From Bacteroidales bacterium (GTDB taxonomy: Bacteria; Bacteroidota; Bacteroidia; Bacteroidales; UBA932): a stretch of DNA of 54,324 bases. Shown here in pieces: positions 51,050 through 54,324 of this stretch. Made by a program: the position numbers and the translations under genes. The notes under the pieces were generated by a model. It was not told the origin of the DNA and ran no database searches. It saw nothing but the letters and a program-made list of their open reading frames with translations. The stretch is taken from contig JAFUMO010000005.1 in assembly GCA_017482565.1 (NCBI GenBank), positions 1-54,324 on the forward strand, read 5' to 3'. The stretch's first letter is position 1. The number at the start of each line of letters is the position of its first letter.

Positions 51050-51926
51050 TTACACCTGCAATCACCACGCAGATTCCAATGACGGCAACAACGGTAATGT
51101 TTTCCTGCCCGAGTGCGGCTGCACCTACAGCAGACACGGCAGGTATAAGGGCGGAGAATATGTTAGCCCTGGCCATTCCAAGGTTCTTGATTGCATTTAC
51201 CCAGCATACAAAGGCAAGGCATGAGCAGAGGACTGCCAGTGAAGCCAGCGGCACAAGCACTTCCCTTGAGAAGAATGTGCTGTTGAGTCCGTCCAGCCCG
51301 AATCCCAGGAAGAACGGGAAGAAGAGCAGTGCCCCGATTATGAACTGCCAGGTTGCAATGGTGGTAGAGTTATAGCTTCCCGACAATTTCTTTACTACAG
51401 CCGCATACCCTGTGGCACCAGCAACTGCAAGGAACAGCAGTGCAATGCCATAGTAGTGGTCAACGGATGCACTTTCCCCCTTTTTCATGATTACCATAAC
51501 TATGCCTGGGATTGTGATGGCGGTTCCAAGTGCCTTATATACAGAAAAAGGTACCTTGTAAAGGAACTTTTCCGCAAAGATGCAGGTAATGGGGATAGTA
51601 GCTATGATGACTGCGGCCAAAACGGCAGAGCCTGTGGCCAGCATTCCGTATGTCTCACCTATAAAATATATGAACGGCTCAAAGAAGGCCATCAGGAACA
51701 GCAGCCCAATATCTTTCCGGGCAACCTTCTGCAGGGCGCCGGTAATCCTGGAATAGGCGTAGAGGAGCATTCCGGCGGCGGCAAGCCTTATGAACAGGAA
51801 TGTAAACGGGGGGACATCCCTGGCAAGTATGTCATTTGTCCATACAAAAGAGAGCCCCCACAATACAACTGCAAGTATTGTGAGGAGATATGTCTTTGCA
51901 AGTGTAGTTCCGCCGGGCTTTTCCAT
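51030..51926 (-). CDS. EamA/DMT-family transporter
   Basis: A 298-residue inner-membrane protein with ten predicted helices in two EamA repeats (about residues 10-145 and 160-295). Landmarks are VVLWGLSFVWTN in the first helix, EPFIYFIGETYGML and the C-terminal ALIPAVSAVGAAALGQE. The substrate is unknown (members move amino acids, nucleosides and other metabolites). It begins 8 nt after the dihydroorotase stop, so it is the third gene of that unit. Confidence 0.88.
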   Translation of the reverse strand: MEKPGGTTLAKTYLLTILAVVLWGLSFVWTNDILARDVPPFTFLFIRLAAAGMLLYAYSRITGALQKVARKDIGLLFLMAFFEPFIYFIGETYGMLATGSAVLAAVIIATIPITCIFAEKFLYKVPFSVYKALGTAITIPGIVMVIMKKGESASVDHYYGIALLFLAVAGATGYAAVVKKLSGSYNSTTIATWQFIIGALLFFPFFLGFGLDGLNSTFFSREVLVPLASLAVLCSCLAFVCWVNAIKNLGMARANIFSALIPAVSAVGAAALGQENITVVAVIGICVVIAGVIIAQKG

Positions 51927-51934
51927 TCTTCAGG

Positions 51935-53302
51935 TTATCTGTCAAATTCAAGTTCCATTGCATTCCTTTCTCCGGTAAGCCTGCCGTCTGCAACGGCCTG
52001 TGTGCCGTTCACAAATACATGCACTATGCTGCTGGAGAACTCCATACCCTCAAACGGGCTCCATCCGCATTTGTAGGCGGGGGCTGAAGTGGTTTTGCTG
52101 CAGGGAAGATTGAGGTTCACAAGGGCCAGGTCTGCAAAATTGCCCTCCCTTATGAAGCCTCTCCCTTTTATGTTGAAGCACTCTGCAGGGCCGTGAGACA
52201 TCCTTGCCACAACCTCCTCAACGGTAAATATCCCCTCCCTGCACATCTGCAGCATCAGCTGGAGGCTGTGCTGTACCAATGGGATGCCGCTTGGGGCCTT
52301 GGCGTAGCTGTTCTGCTTCTCCTCCTTCAGGTGTGGGGCGTGGTCTGTGGCAACAACCTTTATAACCCCCTCCTTAACAGCCTTCCTTATTGCAGCCATA
52401 TCCTCAGGGGTCTTTATTGCAGGGTTGCATTTTATCTTGCTTCCGTATTTTTCATAATCATTGCAGTTGAACCACATGTAATGCACGCAAACTTCACCCA
52501 TAATTTCAGGATTCAGTTTGCGGGCCTCCTTTATCATCTCTATCTCATCTGCGGTGCTGATATGCAGTATGTGCAGCCTGCTTTGGTTCCTTACAGCCAG
52601 ATCAAGCGCCTTTCTGGTACAGCTGATGCAGGCCTCGCGGCTCCTTATCCTGTAATGCATCCCAAAAGGGATCTCCTCACCGTAGCGGGCGGTATACTCC
52701 TCCATGTTCCTGCGGATTATATCCTCCTCCTCACAGTGGGTTGCAATCAGGACAGGGGATTCCCTGAAGATCCTGCTGAGTGTATCCTCATTGTTCACAA
52801 GCATGTTCCCTGTAGAGGAGCCCATGAACACCTTCACTCCGCACACCCTCTTCTTGTCTATAGATGTAATTTCATCAATATTTTCATTGGTGGCTCCAAG
52901 ATAGAACGAGTAGTTTGCCAGGCTATCTTTGGCTGCAATAGCAAATTTTCCCTCAAGGCTGCTGTTTGTGGTACATGGAGGGTTGTTGTTCGGCATATCC
53001 ATGAAGCTGGTTACCCCTCCAAGAACCGCTGCAGCACTCTCAGAGGCAATTGTAGCCTTATGGGTATTCCCCGGCTCCCTGAAATGCACCTGGTCATCAA
53101 TCACTCCGGGGAGGATGTGCAGCCCCTCTGCATCAATGCACCTGTCGCACTGTATCTTCCCGACAGCTTCCCTGTATTCATTCTCACCCGGGAAGTTCTT
53201 TGCCAGGATAATCCTGCCAATCCTGTTGCCCTCAAGCAAAAGGCTACCCAAAACAGATAGCCCCTCATTTACTATAATACCATTCTTTATAAGTGTCTTC
53301 AT
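51935..53302 (-). CDS. pyrC: Dihydroorotase
   Basis: A 455-residue amidohydrolase for the third step of pyrimidine synthesis. The metal site HxH is replaced by Gln71-Val-His73 in GVIDDQVHFREPG; the same Gln is found in Bacteroidales relatives such as the Porphyromonas enzyme. Other active-site motifs are GVKVFMGSSTGN, IATHCEEE, LHILHIST and ATDHAPHLKEEK. Its ATG overlaps the stop of the upstream mannosyltransferase (ATGA), showing translational coupling. Confidence 0.94.
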   Translation of the reverse strand: MKTLIKNGIIVNEGLSVLGSLLLEGNRIGRIILAKNFPGENEYREAVGKIQCDRCIDAEGLHILPGVIDDQVHFREPGNTHKATIASESAAAVLGGVTSFMDMPNNNPPCTTNSSLEGKFAIAAKDSLANYSFYLGATNENIDEITSIDKKRVCGVKVFMGSSTGNMLVNNEDTLSRIFRESPVLIATHCEEEDIIRRNMEEYTARYGEEIPFGMHYRIRSREACISCTRKALDLAVRNQSRLHILHISTADEIEMIKEARKLNPEIMGEVCVHYMWFNCNDYEKYGSKIKCNPAIKTPEDMAAIRKAVKEGVIKVVATDHAPHLKEEKQNSYAKAPSGIPLVQHSLQLMLQMCREGIFTVEEVVARMSHGPAECFNIKGRGFIREGNFADLALVNLNLPCSKTTSAPAYKCGWSPFEGMEFSSSIVHVFVNGTQAVADGRLTGERNAMELEFDR

Positions 53303-54027
53303 GCCTTTGGTGTGATTTTTCTGAACTTCATCTTGAGTACCCCCCAGAATGCCTCGCCGAAAATGCCGGAGCTCATCTTGGATGTACCCTCTGTCCTGTC
53401 AATGAATATGATTGGGACCTCCTTAATCTTGTATCCCAGCTTATATGCATTGTATTTCATCTCAATCTGGAATCCGTATCCCTTCATCTGTATCTTGTCA
53501 AGGTCTATAGAACCGAGCAGTTCCCTGGTATAGCACTTGAACCCTGCAGTACAGTCATAAATCTTCATCCCGAGCACTGTCCTTACATAAGTGGAGGCAT
53601 AGTATGACATTATCACCCTCCCTATGGGCCAGTTCACCACGCTTATGCCGTTGCAGTACCTTGAGCCAATGGCAAGACCGGCACCATCCTTGGCGCATGC
53701 ATTGTAGAGCTTCGGAAGGTCATCGGGATTGTGGGAGAAGTCTGCATCCATCTCAAATATATAGTCATAGCCATTCTCAAGGGCCCAGTTGAACCCCTTT
53801 ATATAGGCTGTACCCAATCCCAGTTTCCCCTTACGCTCCAAAATGAAGAGATTCTCAGGGAATTCCTTCTGCAATCCCCTTACAATGCCGGCAGTGCCGT
53901 CTGGCGACCCGTCATCAATCACCAGGATATGGAACCCTTCAGGGAGGGAGAACACTTTCCTTATGATTTTTTCAATGTTCTCCTTCTCATTGTAAGTTGG
54001 GATTATTATAACTTTCTTGTCTCTCAT
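53299..54027 (-). CDS. Polyprenol-phosphate mannosyltransferase-like GT2 enzyme
   Basis: A 242-residue family-2 glycosyltransferase resembling dolichol/polyprenol-phosphate mannose synthase. It transfers a sugar, probably mannose, from a nucleotide donor to a polyprenyl phosphate at the inner membrane. Motifs: IPTYNEKENIE, VIDDGSPDGT (first Asp pair), EMDADFSHNPDDLP (DxD) and DCTAGFKCY. It lacks the C-terminal membrane helices of the two-domain form. The ATG at 54027 follows a promoter box; the in-frame ATG at 54051 is too close to that box. Confidence 0.9.
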   Translation of the reverse strand: MRDKKVIIIPTYNEKENIEKIIRKVFSLPEGFHILVIDDGSPDGTAGIVRGLQKEFPENLFILERKGKLGLGTAYIKGFNWALENGYDYIFEMDADFSHNPDDLPKLYNACAKDGAGLAIGSRYCNGISVVNWPIGRVIMSYYASTYVRTVLGMKIYDCTAGFKCYTRELLGSIDLDKIQMKGYGFQIEMKYNAYKLGYKIKEVPIIFIDRTEGTSKMSSGIFGEAFWGVLKMKFRKITPKA

Positions 54028-54055
54028 CCTTCTTCTTTTTAGCCGAAGCAACTTT

Positions 54056-54063
54056 CAAAGATA
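54056..54063 (-). promoter_or_regulatory. -7 box of the mannosyltransferase-pyrC-transporter unit
   Basis: Minus strand TATCTTTG, exact match, 28 nt upstream of the chosen ATG. No clear -33. Confidence 0.5.
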
Positions 54064-54130
54064 TGTAATATCTCTGGAAAAATCTAACGAATGAGGGAAA
54101 ATAATGATGGCGGCACTGGTGTTCAATGAC

Positions 54131-54322
54131 TTATGAGGACTTTTGATGAAAGCCTCGCCAAAGCAAAAGTGCAAGGAAATGAAAGGTAATGAGGGCGGAC
54201 GGTTTATTATCCATTACCCGACAACGAGTTAGGTTTACAGGTCGTTGGAGTTTATTTCTACTCTCTGCCACATTCTGCATAACAATGTACAACTCGCTGA
54301 TAACTAATTTTGTAACCCCAAA
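54131..54322 (-). other. Open frame running in from the right edge, no assignment
   Basis: On the minus strand one frame is open for 63 codons from the window edge to a TAA at 54131-54133, with an internal ATG at 54278-54280. The translation (including ALITFHFLALLLWRGFHQKS) resembles sequence I associate with mobile elements in Bacteroides but no protein family. The region may be the flank of another inserted element. It could equally be non-coding. Confidence 0.25.
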
Positions 54323-54324
54323 AA

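Noticed and set aside
1-54324. CRISPR arrays, tRNA and rRNA genes
   Set aside because: I read all gaps between genes and saw no regularly spaced repeats, no cloverleaf with TTCGA-type arm and no rRNA sequence.
1-54324. A matching direct repeat (att sites) between left and right edges
   Set aside because: Only a 7-base GTAACCC is shared between about 367-373 and 54312-54318, which is too short to claim.

Overview
The window looks like a chromosomal segment of a member of the Bacteroidota, most likely order Bacteroidales. The promoters fit the Bacteroidota type (a TAnnTTTG box, sometimes with TTG or TTTG about 19-22 nt upstream), and Shine-Dalgarno sequences are rare. Diagnostic gene families include a short primary sigma factor, an S46 dipeptidyl-peptidase, a TPP-riboswitch/TonB-receptor/PnuT thiamine locus, a YgiQ radical-SAM protein, and a dihydroorotase with the DDQVHF motif. 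Arginine is very often encoded by AGG. I found no tRNA, rRNA or CRISPR. I cannot name a genus.

Layout. 1-258 is the N-terminus of a tyrosine recombinase that runs off the left edge, so a mobile element abuts the window. 632-5018: an envelope amidase-like protein and an L-cysteine desulfidase-family protein. 5040-6364: RNase P RNA with its terminator, facing a glutaminyl cyclase lipoprotein. 6525-9816: thiamine uptake (TPP riboswitch, TonB receptor, PnuT), with an 18-bp inverted repeat between the two genes. 9891-14287: amino-sugar kinase, MurQ, RecR, a sodium/solute symporter and MntP. 14293-20930 (minus): a full-length his operon hisG-D-CB-H-A-F-IE, preceded by a five-histidine leader peptide and an attenuator. 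20948-28226: CorA, PerM, DUF1846 protein, DPP11-type S46 peptidase, RRM protein and a short ComEC. 28241-33857: lipid kinase with a C-terminal octad repeat, then AckA, Ptb, Buk and a flavoprotein. 33892-36343 (minus): dnaN, a DnaQ-like exonuclease and an unknown protein. 36447-51049: HtrA, RpoD, Dcp, an AGCS symporter, ArgS, YgiQ, an acidic small protein, a ClC channel with CBS domains, Tex and a membrane-anchored HTH protein. 51030-54063 (minus): polyprenol-phosphate mannose synthase, dihydroorotase and an EamA transporter. The right edge (54064-54324) has no assignable gene.

How the genes work together. The his operon is the most informative unit. It carries transcriptional (leader peptide/attenuator) and probably enzymatic (HisG C-terminal domain) feedback control, and it fuses aminotransferase and dehydratase in one chain. 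It has no histidinol-phosphate phosphatase, which must be supplied from elsewhere. AckA-Ptb-Buk suggests ATP formation from acetyl- and butyryl- (or branched-chain acyl-) CoA. The kinase and MurQ form a short MurNAc/GlcNAc salvage unit. Most of the window is core housekeeping. I see no clearly new multi-gene system; the best leads are the his leader and HisCB fusion, the inverted repeat in the thiamine locus, and the octad-repeat tail of the lipid kinase.
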